Below are positions 1 to 9,430 of a stretch of 64,000 nucleotides of DNA, piece by piece. The notes under the pieces are model-generated. The model did no database searches. It was not told where the DNA came from and saw only the letters and a program-made list of their open reading frames with translations. The position numbers and the translations under genes are program-made. This stretch comes from Syntrophobotulus glycolicus DSM 8271. GTDB taxonomy: Bacteria; Bacillota; Desulfitobacteriia; Desulfitobacteriales; Syntrophobotulaceae. The stretch is from NCBI RefSeq assembly GCF_000190635.1, contig NC_015172.1:310001-374000 (forward strand). The letters run 5' to 3'. Every line of letters starts with the position of its first letter. Positions within the stretch are counted from its first letter, which is position 1.

Positions 1-1548
1 ATTGCCGCCTACCGTATCATCTGCGGTACAAGGCTTAAATTGGCAGAACACATCGGCAGGCTTCCGATGGGCTATTTCAATACCAACACCATTGGAAAAA
101 CAAAACAGATCTTGGAAACGGAATTGGATCATATTGAACGGTTTGTCGCTCATCAGATACCGGACCTGATTAACACGGTGGCTACGCTTTTGGTGATGTT
201 TATCATCATGTTCATAATGAATGTATGGCTGGCCCTGATGGGCCTGTTGCCTATTATCCTAGGCTTTGCCTGTGAAGCATCGATGCTGGTTGGAAAAAAG
301 GCGAAACCGGCAATTAAGGAGCGTGTTGATGCCGCAGAGGAAATCAACGCGTCCTCTATTGAATATGTGCGCGGCATGCCCTCCATTAAGATATTTGGTC
401 AAACCGTACGCTCCTTCCAAAATTTCTATAATGTGATTTTAAAATTCAGGGATGCCGCCGTTCATATGGCAATGATGATCCGCCCTGGATATGTTCAGTT
501 TCAGACCCTCATTATGTCGATCGGAACATTCATTATCCCTGTCGGATTGTTCCTGCTGACGAAGAATCCGGACAACATTTCTTATGCCGTTACTTTGACA
601 TTTTTTCTGGTTTTTGCCCCCGGCGTCACTTCGCCGGTATTCAAGTTATTGAACTTTGTGGAAGAAATGACCATTCTTTCCGAGAACGTCAATCGTATTG
701 ATTCAATTTTAGCTTACGAGCCGTTGAAAGAACAGGAGCGTGGGAGTAAGCCTTCTGCTTATGACATTGTCTTTGGGGATGTCAGCTTCTCCTATTCGGG
801 ACCTACGGAGGATGGAGAATCCGTAGAAAACACGCTTTCCCATATCAGTTTCACTGCGCCGGCAAATCAGATTACCGCCTTGGTCGGGCCTTCCGGTTCC
901 GGAAAATCCACCATCGCGCAACTCATTCCCCGTTTTTGGGATGTGCAGGTCGGAAAAATCACTATCGGCGGCGTCAATATCCGGGACATGGAAATGGACG
1001 ACTTGATGAACACGCTCTCCTTTGTGTTTCAGGACAGTTTCCTTTTTTCCGATACGCTTTACCATAATATCGCCATGGGAAAACCGGGTGCAGCAAAGGA
1101 TGAAGTCTACGCGGCGGCAAAGGCGGCTCAGTGTGATGAATTTATCCGGGCCTTGCCGAATGGTTATGATACGCTAGTGGGCGCCGGCGGGGTTTACCTT
1201 TCTGGTGGTGAACAGCAGCGCGTTTCCGTGGCGCGCGCAATCCTCAAAAATGCTCCCATTTTAATACTTGACGAAGCCACAGCTTATGCCGATCCCGAAA
1301 ATGAGTATGAAATGCAACTTGCGCTGCGTGAGTTGATTGCGGGAAAAACCGTACTTGTGATTGCTCACCGACTTGCAACTATTCAGAATGCAGACCAAAT
1401 TCTTATGATAGCAGACGGACAGGTTCGGGAAAGAGGTAAGCATCAGGAATTATTATCACAAGGCGGCCTGTACAAAAGAATGTGGGATACCTATACAGGA
1501 AGCGGAACATGGAGGATTTCCCGTACGAGCAAGGAGGCGTTGGCGTAA
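1..1548 (+). CDS. ABC exporter, fused permease-ATPase subunit (5' truncated by window edge)
   Basis: The reading frame is open from base 1, so the true start lies upstream; at least 515 residues are visible. The N-terminal half is an exporter-type transmembrane domain with hydrophobic helices. The C-terminal half is a nucleotide-binding domain with Walker A GPSGSGKST (about 883-909), signature LSGGEQQR (about 1198-1221) and Walker B ILILDEAT (about 1258-1281). The stop overlaps the start of the next exporter gene (TAATG at 1546-1550), so the two half-transporters are translationally coupled and probably form a heterodimer that moves a substrate across the cytoplasmic membrane using ATP. The substrate cannot be told from sequence; peptide, drug or metal-chelate transport are all possible for this family. 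Confidence 0.9.
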   Translation: MAAYRIICGTRLKLAEHIGRLPMGYFNTNTIGKTKQILETELDHIERFVAHQIPDLINTVATLLVMFIIMFIMNVWLALMGLLPIILGFACEASMLVGKKAKPAIKERVDAAEEINASSIEYVRGMPSIKIFGQTVRSFQNFYNVILKFRDAAVHMAMMIRPGYVQFQTLIMSIGTFIIPVGLFLLTKNPDNISYAVTLTFFLVFAPGVTSPVFKLLNFVEEMTILSENVNRIDSILAYEPLKEQERGSKPSAYDIVFGDVSFSYSGPTEDGESVENTLSHISFTAPANQITALVGPSGSGKSTIAQLIPRFWDVQVGKITIGGVNIRDMEMDDLMNTLSFVFQDSFLFSDTLYHNIAMGKPGAAKDEVYAAAKAAQCDEFIRALPNGYDTLVGAGGVYLSGGEQQRVSVARAILKNAPILILDEATAYADPENEYEMQLALRELIAGKTVLVIAHRLATIQNADQILMIADGQVRERGKHQELLSQGGLYKRMWDTYTGSGTWRISRTSKEALA

Positions 1549-3287
1549 TGATGAAGGCGCTGCATAATATTTCAGTTGGTGAAACCAAAAAGCTTATCAA
1601 GCCGGTCATTTGGATGAGTATCGTCAACTTTGTGAATATGATACCGTTTATCCTGATCGCCGTTATCGTCCATCTTATTTTTGACTATTACAGCGGCGCA
1701 CCTGTGGAATTGTCCATGCTGTGGAAATTATGGGGCGGCATGGTCCTGTGCTTTGCTCTCATGTATGTTTGCCAGAATAAAGCGATGGTCATAACCTTCC
1801 TGGACGGATACAGCGCCGCAGCCGATGGCCGTATTCGGCTGGCTGAACACATTCGTAAACTACCGATGGGCTACCTTACAAGTAAAGATTCTGGCGAGCT
1901 TGGCAATATGATGATGGTGGATTTTGACCAGACCGAACGTGCTATGACCCATATTCTGCCGCAGCTTATCAGCAGTATTGTGGTATCCGTTATATCGATC
2001 TTTTTATTGTTTTTTTTGGATTGGCGTCTATCTCTGGCGACATTTGCCGGATTGCCGATTGCAGTTTTAGTTTTGTGGGGTGTTTCCGGGCTGGAGCGGA
2101 AAATAAATGTACGGCTTTCGTACGCCAGGATAAAGCAGTCGAATCGCTTACAGGAATATCTGACCGGTATGAAGGAGATCAAAGCGTACAATTTGCAGGG
2201 TGCAAATTTCAGTGCGTTCAGGGAAGCCTGCGAGGACTATCGGGACGCCTGTATACGGGCCGAGGGAGTGATCGGCCCGATCAATCTGGTTTCATCGGTG
2301 TTTTTGAAAGCGGGACTTTCCTTAATTACAATTACCGGAGTCTTTCTTCTGCTTGGTGGCAGCCTGGAGATAAGTGTGCTTGCCCTCTTTTTGATCGTCG
2401 GCACACGCATTTTTGATCCGCTCACGACGGTCATTATGCGACTGTCGGAATTAAAATCTTGTCACGTCTCTGGAAAGCGTGTTACTGCTTTATTCGAACA
2501 GCCCGTTATGGGAGGAACAGACAATTTGCCTGAATCCCATGATATCCGTTTCGAGCATGTTATCTTCGGCTATGGAAACGACAAGATACTGGATGACGTA
2601 AGCATTGTAATGAAGGAAGGTGAAATGACCGCTATTGTCGGTCCGTCCGGCAGCGGAAAAACTACTGTTTTACGTCTGGCGGCCCGGTTCTACGACCCGC
2701 AGAGCGGAAAGGTGCTGTTCGGAGGGAAAAACGAGGCGGAGATCGATCCAGAAAAGCTGATGTCAAAAATATCGATGGTATTTCAGGATGTTTATTTGTT
2801 CAAAGATACCATTTTAAACAATATCCGCTATGGCAGGGAAAACGCTACGCGAGAGGAAATCGAAGCCGCCGCCAAGGCTGCCCGTTGCTACGATTTTGTG
2901 GTAAAACTCCCGCAGGGATTCGAGACGATGGTTGGTGAAGGCGGTTCCACGCTTTCCGGCGGAGAAAAACAGCGCCTTTCCATTGCACGGGCCATATTGA
3001 AGGATGCGCCGGTTATCCTACTGGATGAGGCGACTTCTTCCCTCGACCCGGAAAACGAAATTGAAATCCAGAAAGCAATTAATCATTTGGTACAAGGGCG
3101 TACGGTCATTATGATTGCGCACCGTCTGAAAACAATAGCCGGCGCGGATAAAATCGTTGTTCTGGACAGGGGGCAAGTTGTGGAGGAAGGAAAGCACTCT
3201 GATCTGCTCCATAAAGGCGGGCTATATGCCAATCTGTGGCAATTGCAAACACAAATGAGCGGTTGGAAGATTGGAAGAATGCAATAA
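1548..3287 (+). CDS. ABC exporter, fused permease-ATPase subunit (partner)
   Basis: 579 residues. I choose the ATG at 1548 because AAGGAGG at 1531-1537 sits 10 nt upstream; the frame stays open further upstream inside the previous gene. It has an N-terminal transmembrane domain and a C-terminal ATPase with Walker A GPSGSGKTT (about 2641), signature LSGGEKQR (about 2953) and Walker B VILLDEATS. Like its upstream neighbour it carries the helix motif LPMGY, so the two are paralogous half-transporters encoded head to tail with a 1-nt overlap. The likely role is the second half of a heterodimeric exporter. A small signal-peptide-like gene starts 33 nt downstream. Substrate unknown. Confidence 0.9.
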   Translation: MMKALHNISVGETKKLIKPVIWMSIVNFVNMIPFILIAVIVHLIFDYYSGAPVELSMLWKLWGGMVLCFALMYVCQNKAMVITFLDGYSAAADGRIRLAEHIRKLPMGYLTSKDSGELGNMMMVDFDQTERAMTHILPQLISSIVVSVISIFLLFFLDWRLSLATFAGLPIAVLVLWGVSGLERKINVRLSYARIKQSNRLQEYLTGMKEIKAYNLQGANFSAFREACEDYRDACIRAEGVIGPINLVSSVFLKAGLSLITITGVFLLLGGSLEISVLALFLIVGTRIFDPLTTVIMRLSELKSCHVSGKRVTALFEQPVMGGTDNLPESHDIRFEHVIFGYGNDKILDDVSIVMKEGEMTAIVGPSGSGKTTVLRLAARFYDPQSGKVLFGGKNEAEIDPEKLMSKISMVFQDVYLFKDTILNNIRYGRENATREEIEAAAKAARCYDFVVKLPQGFETMVGEGGSTLSGGEKQRLSIARAILKDAPVILLDEATSSLDPENEIEIQKAINHLVQGRTVIMIAHRLKTIAGADKIVVLDRGQVVEEGKHSDLLHKGGLYANLWQLQTQMSGWKIGRMQ

Positions 3288-3319
3288 ATTATCAATATTT
3301 TAGGAGGAGGTACACAAGA

Positions 3320-3430
3320 ATGTTATCTAAGTTTAAGCACATCGTTGCTCTATTACTCGCACTAATCCTGACGTTCGGCACATTGCTGTCAGCGATAGCG
3401 GGTGAAATATCAACATCCGAGCCGACATAA
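3320..3430 (+). CDS. 36-aa secreted-peptide-like small ORF
   Basis: 36 residues starting at ATG 3320 behind AGGAGGAGG (3302-3310). The sequence is a short basic N-terminus, a hydrophobic core of about 20 residues and an AIA-G signal-peptidase-like site, leaving only about 10 residues after cleavage before the stop. It could be a genuine secreted peptide, perhaps linked to the exporter 33 nt upstream, or the stranded signal peptide of a surface protein whose body is lost. The sequence shows a good ribosome binding site but nothing decides between these. Confidence 0.45.
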   Translation: MLSKFKHIVALLLALILTFGTLLSAIAGEISTSEPT

Positions 3431-3526
3431 TTTGTTAAGAATAATTTTATGTTGACGATAAAGTTATGGGAAATTTTAGATAAATGAGATGAATAGGAAT
3501 CGCAATGAAAGATGTTGGGAGGTGAG

Positions 3527-3586
3527 ATGTCTATTGAGTACTTTTTATCCAAGATTCTTTCTTCAAACTTGTTGCAAGAGATTTAA
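3527..3586 (+). CDS. Possible 19-aa peptide
   Basis: An ATG at 3527 follows GGGAGGTGAG with short spacing (4 nt) and opens a 19-residue frame rich in Leu, Ser and Ile. The only support is the ribosome binding site; it may equally be a leader for the next gene, whose own site GGGAGGTG lies at 3595-3602. Confidence 0.2.
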   Translation: MSIEYFLSKILSSNLLQEI

Positions 3587-3614
3587 TAATTAAGGGAGGT
3601 GAAAAATCGTATAT

Positions 3615-5255
3615 ATGAGAACAAACAAACTTTTAATCATTTTGAGTATCTGCATAATCCTGATGCAAGGGTTTTACTGTCGCTCAACAGTTGCAGATAC
3701 TAGTAGCTCCAGCGTGAACGACATAAGAATCTCAGGAAACGATAGATATCAAACAGCGGTTGAAATCTCAGAAAACGGCTGGACTACATCGGATTATGTT
3801 GTCTTAGCCAGGGGAGATGACTTTGCCGATGCTCTTTGTGCAGGACCATTAGCACAAAAATATAATGGTCCCATCCTATTGACTCAGTCGAATGCCTTAA
3901 ATCCAAACACATTCGCTGAGCTGCAGCGATTACGGGCAAAACACATTATCATCGTTGGGGGCACAGGAGCCGTTTCTCCGGAGGTTGAAAATGAGTTGAA
4001 AACTGCCGGGTTTAATAATATCCAGCGTATTTTTGGTAGCGACAGGTTTCAAACGTCTGTTATGATTGCCCGGGAGTTGAATGCCGGCACTAAAGTAGCA
4101 CTGGCCACCGGCAACGATTATCCCGACGCACTGTCTATCTCCGGTATTGCATCCAAATTGGGAATGCCCATACTTTTAACAGGTGCTAACAGCTTAGATA
4201 ACAACGTATTGGATTATCTCTGGCAACACAGGGGGATTACCCAAACCTATATCATTGGTGGAATTGGGGCTATCAGCAGTGCTATAGAACAAATCGTGCC
4301 AGGCCCGGTAAGACTGAGCGGCCAAAACCGGTTTGAAACAAATATTGCGGTCATTAGGAACTTTGAAAGCATAATCAGCTTTAACAAGATCTATGTAGCC
4401 ACAGGAAATGATTTTGCAGACGCACTCACAGGGGCGCTCTTATCAGCCGGGTCAGGTTCCCCGTTAATCCTAGTGAGCAAAACGTTGCCTATAAGTACTT
4501 CCGATTATCTGAAAACTAAAATGACAAATGCAAGTATAGTGGTCTTATTAGGAGGGGGAGCGGCTGTCAATGAAAGTGTTATAAAAGATATAGCATCCAT
4601 AAGGAACAATATCGGTAAATTGCCTACCGGTAACAGCGGTAACAGTGGCGGCGGCGGACGCCGTGGTTCGACAATGTATCAAGTAACATTTAATACAACA
4701 CCCGCATTTTCAGAAGCCCAAAATATGCCGGCAGCCCAAAGGGTTGCGGCAGGCGGTCAGGCAAAGAGCCCGAGCAGTGCCCCGACTCTTGCAGGATACC
4801 TGTTTGTGGATTGGTATACCGATGAGGAGCTGACAACTCTATTCAATTTCAACACGAAAATTACGGCGGCAACGACAATATATGCAAAATTTGTTCCCGA
4901 CTTTACAGGCTGGTCAGGAACATGGAATGCCATGACAAGTTATTTCGATGACCCCGAATTGCAGGAAGTCTTTTCACAGGGTGCTGAAGTCTGCTCAATG
5001 TCGGTCGAACAGCTTAAGACAATGTATGGTGCGTTGATTGGTACGGATAGCGCGTCTTTGGTTATAGACGGCAATATAATCAAGTTTTGCTCTGAGAAAG
5101 ACGGCGCTGGCTCGGCGGAGACAATCACATATACTTATGTTGATGAATACACGCTTGTTTCTGATGAAGAACTGGTGTGGTACGAGTTCGAGGGTAGTAC
5201 GGACGGAGAATATAAATATCTCGCAATCACTTTTCCGGAGCTGCAACCTTTATAA
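3615..5255 (+). CDS. Secreted protein with three cell-wall-binding type 2 repeats and an InlB-B-like repeat
   Basis: 546 residues from ATG 3615 behind GGGAGGTG. Residues 1-28 form a signal peptide. Three CWB2-type repeats follow, each opening with an R-x-x-G-x-x-R-[YF] block (about residues 36, 137 and 231) and containing A-x-G-[ND]-x-[FY]-x-D-A motifs; this family anchors clostridial surface proteins non-covalently to wall polymers. A Gly/Ser linker leads to an InlB B-repeat/Flg_new-like module (about 353-425, ending TIYAKF). The last 120 residues are an unrecognised acidic domain with several Trp. It is probably a surface-attached protein; the ligand is unknown. The neighbouring exporter genes have no obvious tie to it. 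Confidence 0.85.
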   Translation: MRTNKLLIILSICIILMQGFYCRSTVADTSSSSVNDIRISGNDRYQTAVEISENGWTTSDYVVLARGDDFADALCAGPLAQKYNGPILLTQSNALNPNTFAELQRLRAKHIIIVGGTGAVSPEVENELKTAGFNNIQRIFGSDRFQTSVMIARELNAGTKVALATGNDYPDALSISGIASKLGMPILLTGANSLDNNVLDYLWQHRGITQTYIIGGIGAISSAIEQIVPGPVRLSGQNRFETNIAVIRNFESIISFNKIYVATGNDFADALTGALLSAGSGSPLILVSKTLPISTSDYLKTKMTNASIVVLLGGGAAVNESVIKDIASIRNNIGKLPTGNSGNSGGGGRRGSTMYQVTFNTTPAFSEAQNMPAAQRVAAGGQAKSPSSAPTLAGYLFVDWYTDEELTTLFNFNTKITAATTIYAKFVPDFTGWSGTWNAMTSYFDDPELQEVFSQGAEVCSMSVEQLKTMYGALIGTDSASLVIDGNIIKFCSEKDGAGSAETITYTYVDEYTLVSDEELVWYEFEGSTDGEYKYLAITFPELQPL

Positions 5256-5268
5256 GCTCAGACTCCAC

Positions 5269-5306
5269 AACAGAGGAAATCAATAATACTTTAACCTCTG
5301 TTTTTG
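5269..5306 (+). terminator. Candidate terminator after the surface protein gene
   Basis: AACAGAGG (5269-5276) pairs with CCTCTGTT (5295-5302), an 8-bp stem followed by a short T run. The 18-nt loop is long for an intrinsic terminator, so support is moderate. Confidence 0.4.
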
Positions 5307-5339
5307 AAAAACTTGCAGCATATTTTTCCGTAATGATGC

Positions 5340-5580
5340 AATAGATTGATTCATTATTCAAAGTGCTGTGTGTGACCCGAACAATCAGCCATGTTTACAA
5401 ACATTAAAAGGTGCTGTGAAATGGTTTGTGACAGTGGCGATGTGGAAGCTCCGGCTTCCACATCGCTATCATACCCTGCTCTATTGTATTCTGGTATTTT
5501 CCGATAGTGACGCCGAGTAAAGCACCAGTTTTTTACAGATGGCATATAGGCAATACCCTATGCGTTTGAGTCAATCTATT
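5340..5580. repeat. MITE-like element with terminal inverted repeats and a central perfect hairpin
   Basis: The 14-nt ends AATAGATTGATTCA (5340-5353) and TGAGTCAATCTATT (5567-5580) are inverted repeats with one mismatch. Near the middle is a perfect 13-bp hairpin, GCGATGTGGAAGC (5437-5449) with GCTTCCACATCGC (5454-5466), closed by a C(TCCG)G loop, which is of the stable UNCG class in RNA. No transposase and no clear target-site duplication are visible. It could be a miniature inverted-repeat element or the scar of a lost insertion sequence. Confidence 0.35.
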
Positions 5581-5848
5581 TCTTCTGAACTGCCAAAAAA
5601 TATTTTTTGTTTCTGGCAAGTGTTATAGAAATGAAGGCAATAATATTCAGGAATTGTAGCGTCTTAATGAATTTTTCATGAAAGAATACGTTTTTATTGG
5701 TTCGCTGGATCAGGTTTCCGACTGCATAGAGATCGTAAGGAAATTTGGCAGGAATGGATAAACGCAGTTGCTGGTAATGAACATGGAGAGTAAGCTCCAG
5801 ATTCTTTTTTTAAGAACGTATTTAGGATAAATAGATTGGCCTTTTGGT
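5581..5848. other. Non-coding stretch, no gene recognised
   Basis: No frame with a start and ribosome binding site runs for any useful length here. An AT palindrome AAAAAATATTTTTT lies near 5597-5610. A short plus-strand stretch near 5690-5755 might be decayed coding sequence but cannot be assigned to a family. Confidence 0.4.
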
Positions 5849-5873
5849 AAAAAAGTGGTCTGTTCAGTAGACC
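5849..5873 (-). terminator. Candidate terminator of the minus-strand gene 5907-6476
   Basis: On the minus strand GGTCT pairs with AGACC (plus positions 5857-5861 and 5869-5873) and is followed by ACTTTTTT (plus 5849-5856). It lies 34 nt beyond the stop codon of the minus-strand gene. Confidence 0.5.
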
Positions 5874-5906
5874 CGAAATAGAATCAGTATTGATTATGGG
5901 GTAAGG

Positions 5907-6476
5907 TCATTTTATCTGTAGAGAGTATAATGTCTGTTGTATGATATTTGTTAAATCACTTGGAAAATTTTCTTTGTCTGTAATGAAAGATACTCTAACG
6001 ACTTCATTCGTGTTATTAATGTTTAACCAGTAATCTTTTCCGGATCTAACCTGCTGCCCATGTACAGTCGTCCATTCAATTATATAGCCTTGATAATAAT
6101 TAAGTTTGATATTATCCATTTTATAAAATATAAAATCAAAAGGACTTAAATATTTACTGTGATCAAGAAATTCTTTTAGACTTTCAATTTTCCATAACTG
6201 AATATAACCCCTATAAGCTAATTTATTGTTCGTATAATATATGCTAAACAATATTTCGCTCCCTTCAATATCCGGATCAACTTGAACTTCAGTAAAATGA
6301 GGAACCTCAAATTTGACTGAATAACCTTTTATAAGATATTCACAAGATTTAGTATGACGAGAAAAGGTTGCTGCATCTTTTTCTAAACCTTTGTAAGACG
6401 AAGTATAAATTGCGAATAAAGAAATAATACCAATTGAAAAACCGATTAAAATTGGGATTGTAATTTTTGCTCTCAT
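5907..6476 (-). CDS. Membrane-anchored protein of unknown function
   Basis: 189 residues from an ATG with a modest upstream ACGAGGA. Residues 6-26 are a single hydrophobic segment, most likely a membrane anchor or uncleaved signal, followed by an extracytoplasmic beta-rich domain with many Tyr, Trp and Lys. No catalytic motif stands out and I do not recognise the family. It is a single transcription unit with its own terminator, between non-coding DNA and a pseudogene, so context gives no hint. Base composition is AT-rich compared with the flanking genes. Confidence 0.7.
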   Translation of the reverse strand: MRAKITIPILIGFSIGIISLFAIYTSSYKGLEKDAATFSRHTKSCEYLIKGYSVKFEVPHFTEVQVDPDIEGSEILFSIYYTNNKLAYRGYIQLWKIESLKEFLDHSKYLSPFDFIFYKMDNIKLNYYQGYIIEWTTVHGQQVRSGKDYWLNINNTNEVVRVSFITDKENFPSDLTNIIQQTLYSLQIK

Positions 6477-6600
6477 CTATTCATTCCTCGTTCTTACTAT
6501 GCTACTTTTAAATATTCATAGATTCAGACTAAAATGACATCTGACAAAAAGAGTTTATTGTCTGTGAAGAACTGTTGGGACAAAGACCCCTTCGGTAATA

Positions 6601-7129
6601 ATGCATACCATTAAGGCAGCTGTTTTTGAAGGTACGGACAAGGCGGTATTTAAAGACCGGCGTGAGTTTAGCGGGTTCCCTCCTGAAGCAGCTCAACGAG
6701 GTATATGAATATATTTCGCAGTACAATAGAATCCGGGCGGAATTCTCAGGCCTTCACCGGATAGATACGAAAGATTACCCCGAAGAAGCATTGCGGGAAG
6801 CCCTGCTCAATTCCCTTGTTCACAGAGATTAATGATTGTCCTCTGAAGCCTATCTTTGACGTATCCAACAATGCATTCAAATCACTTTGCCCAATAAGAA
6901 TACTGATAATAAAAAAAATCGGCTGTCCGAACAGGAGCAAGCTGCAGTTAGTCTGACAGAGGAAAAAAAGGAAATCACACGCAAGGATGTGGAGGCTATA
7001 TTGAAGGTTTCCCAAACCATGTCCGGTCGTATCCTTAATCAGCTTGTAAAAAAAGGAATTATGATTCCCATGTATACAAAACAGTGTAAAGTACTTGATA
7101 GTATTCGTTTTATTTTTGGGATACACTAA
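6601..7129 (+). pseudogene. Decayed ATP-binding/AlbA_2-type DNA-binding regulator
   Basis: Pieces of one protein lie in different frames. 6601-6672 reads AAVFEGTDKAVF...RREFSG, then the frame shifts and 6675-6832 reads GSLLKQLNEVYEYI...EALLNSLVHRD before a stop. After a gap, the C-terminal winged-helix part (SEQEQAAVSL...ILNQLVKKGIM) appears in the frame of 6887-7129. This order matches the C-terminal half of RecG-like/AlbA_2 ATP-binding regulators, whose segment after LVHRDY is missing here. At least two frameshifts plus a deletion show it is not functional. Confidence 0.75.
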
Positions 7130-7160
7130 ATTAAATGACAAAAAGAAGGAAGGTGATAAT

Positions 7161-9419
7161 ATGTCTGCTGCTAAAAACGGAGTATCCAATAGATTGATCC
7201 ATGAAAAATCCCCTTATCTCCTTCAGCACGCTCATAATCCAGTAGACTGGTACCCGTGGGGCATCGAAGCATTCGAAAAAGCCGCAAAGGAAAATAAGCC
7301 GGTGTTTTTAAGTATCGGTTATTCTACTTGCCACTGGTGCCATGTGATGGAAAGGGAATCTTTTGAAGACAAGGAGGTTGCGGAAAAACTCAATAAGAGT
7401 TTTATCGCCGTAAAGGTTGACAGAGAGGAACGACCGGATATTGACCACACCTATATGACATTTTGTCAGGCTTTGACGGGAGCCGGAGGCTGGCCATTAA
7501 CAATTTTGATGACACCGGATAAAAAGCCCTTTTTTGCCGGTACCTATTTTGCCAAGAATTCCGGAGGCGGAAGGGTGGGTCTCATTGATGTTTTGGATTA
7601 TACCTCGGAAAAATGGAAAAACGAAAAGGAAAAAATCCTCACTTCCGCAGAAGAATTGTATACAGTGGTGAGCAGTCATTATGGAGGCAAAGATCAGGAA
7701 ACTGTCTTCAAAAAAGAAGGATTGCTCGAAGAAGTCAGGTATGCCGATGCTCGTAAGCAGACAAAGGACGACATTATGGTTTGGGGAAAACAGATGATTG
7801 AAAAAGGGTATGAAATGCTTGCCAAAACTTTTGACCCTAAGTTTGGCGGATTTGGTCATGCACCGAAATTTCCTTCCCCGCATACTTTGGGATTCCTCAT
7901 GCGCTGCCACCTGGACCGTCCTGATCAAAATGCCTTGGAAATGGTCAGGAAAACCCTTGATCTGATGGCCGACGGAGGGATATACGATCAGATCGGCTAT
8001 GGTTTTTCAAGATACAGCACCGATCGTTTTTGGCTTGTTCCTCATTTTGAAAAGATGCTTTATGATAATGCCACATTAGCTTATACTTACTTGGAAGCTT
8101 ATCAGCTTACGCATGAACAAAGATATGGGCAGGTTGCCCGCGAAATTTTTTCTTACGTCCTGAGAGAGATGTGCTCACCTGAAGGCGGTTTTTATAGTGC
8201 GGAAGATGCTGATTCTGAAGGGGAAGAAGGCAAGTACTATATCTGGACATATCAAGAGGTCATGGAAACATTAACAGCCGAATTATTGCGAATCCAAGAA
8301 AACCGGGCATCTTTAGACCAGCCGGACGGCAGAGACATTTTTCAGAGCCAGTTTGCACATCCTGACGTTTTGCCGGGTCTTTATTGCGAAGCTTATCAGA
8401 TCACGAAGGAAGGGAATTTCGAGGGGAAAAACATTTTGAACCGCCTTTTTAGTGACTGGCGGGACCTGGCCCGAAAAGCCAGCATCCCCTTTGATGAATT
8501 TGTACGGGCTATCCGTTATTGCAATACGATTCTTCTGCGGGTCAGAGAAAGAAGAGTACGTCCAATCCGGGATGACAAGATATTGGTTTCCTGGAACGGG
8601 CTAATGATTGCGGCACTGGCCAAAGGCGCACAGGTATTATCCTTCCCGGATCAAACCTTCGCTGTTCATGAGAATGCATCCCTATACTTAACTCAGGCTG
8701 AAAAAGCGGCAAATTTTATTGATGACAATATGCGTTCCTCCGATGGCAGGCTTTTTGCCAGGTATCGTCATGGTGAAGCGCAGTATCCGGCATATCTCGA
8801 TGATTATGCTTTTTATATTTTTGGGCTCTTGGAGCTTTACACAGCGTGTGGAAAACCGGTTTACCTGCAAAGGGCGATTGAACTCCAACAGCAACAGGAG
8901 AACCTGTTCAGGGATACAGAAAAAGGAGGATATTTTTTTACGGGAAAAGACAGCGAAGAACTGCTTTTCCGGCCCAAAGAAGTTTATGACGGAGCTCTGC
9001 CGTCAGGGAATTCTCTGGCCGTCTTAAACCTGACAAAATTATGGAAAATGACAGGGGACAATAAATGGAAAAATATTGCCGAGGGCAATATTCAAAGCTT
9101 TCATGCTGAAATGAAGGAATACCCGGCAGGACATTTAGCGTTCTTGCGGAGTATCCAGCATTATATCAGTGATGGAGATGAACTGATTTTAGGAGGGGCT
9201 CTGAACAATGAGGTCCTGAACAAAATGAAAGAAGTATTTTTCAGGGATTTCAGGCCTTATGCAGTGTTGTTATATCATGAAGGTACAGTTCAGGAACTGG
9301 TTCCGGAATTGGCCGGTTATCCGCAACAAGAAAAAGCAGCTGCTTACCTTTGCCGGAATTTCAGTTGTCTCAATCCAGTCTTTTCAGTTGAAGAACTCCA
9401 GCATGTTCTCCGGAGCTAG
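7161..9419 (+). CDS. Thioredoxin-domain protein, YyaL/SSP411 (DUF255) family
   Basis: 752 residues from ATG 7161, chosen because AAGGAAGGTGAT lies just upstream. The N-terminal DUF255 thioredoxin-like domain begins [15 protein letters not shown] and carries the CHWC motif at residues 57-60. The rest is an alpha/alpha toroid like N-acylglucosamine epimerases and glycosidases. The family is near universal; its biochemical role is not settled. Length matches full members. The next gene follows 11 nt later and may be co-transcribed. Confidence 0.9.
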   Translation: MSAAKNGVSNRLIHEKSPYLLQHAHNPVDWYPWGIEAFEKAAKENKPVFLSIGYSTCHWCHVMERESFEDKEVAEKLNKSFIAVKVDREERPDIDHTYMTFCQALTGAGGWPLTILMTPDKKPFFAGTYFAKNSGGGRVGLIDVLDYTSEKWKNEKEKILTSAEELYTVVSSHYGGKDQETVFKKEGLLEEVRYADARKQTKDDIMVWGKQMIEKGYEMLAKTFDPKFGGFGHAPKFPSPHTLGFLMRCHLDRPDQNALEMVRKTLDLMADGGIYDQIGYGFSRYSTDRFWLVPHFEKMLYDNATLAYTYLEAYQLTHEQRYGQVAREIFSYVLREMCSPEGGFYSAEDADSEGEEGKYYIWTYQEVMETLTAELLRIQENRASLDQPDGRDIFQSQFAHPDVLPGLYCEAYQITKEGNFEGKNILNRLFSDWRDLARKASIPFDEFVRAIRYCNTILLRVRERRVRPIRDDKILVSWNGLMIAALAKGAQVLSFPDQTFAVHENASLYLTQAEKAANFIDDNMRSSDGRLFARYRHGEAQYPAYLDDYAFYIFGLLELYTACGKPVYLQRAIELQQQQENLFRDTEKGGYFFTGKDSEELLFRPKEVYDGALPSGNSLAVLNLTKLWKMTGDNKWKNIAEGNIQSFHAEMKEYPAGHLAFLRSIQHYISDGDELILGGALNNEVLNKMKEVFFRDFRPYAVLLYHEGTVQELVPELAGYPQQEKAAAYLCRNFSCLNPVFSVEELQHVLRS

Positions 9420-9430
9420 AGGGAAATTTA

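Noticed and set aside
5354..5545. 63-codon minus-strand frame
   Set aside because: Falls inside the inverted-repeat element and spans its central hairpin; no ribosome binding site.
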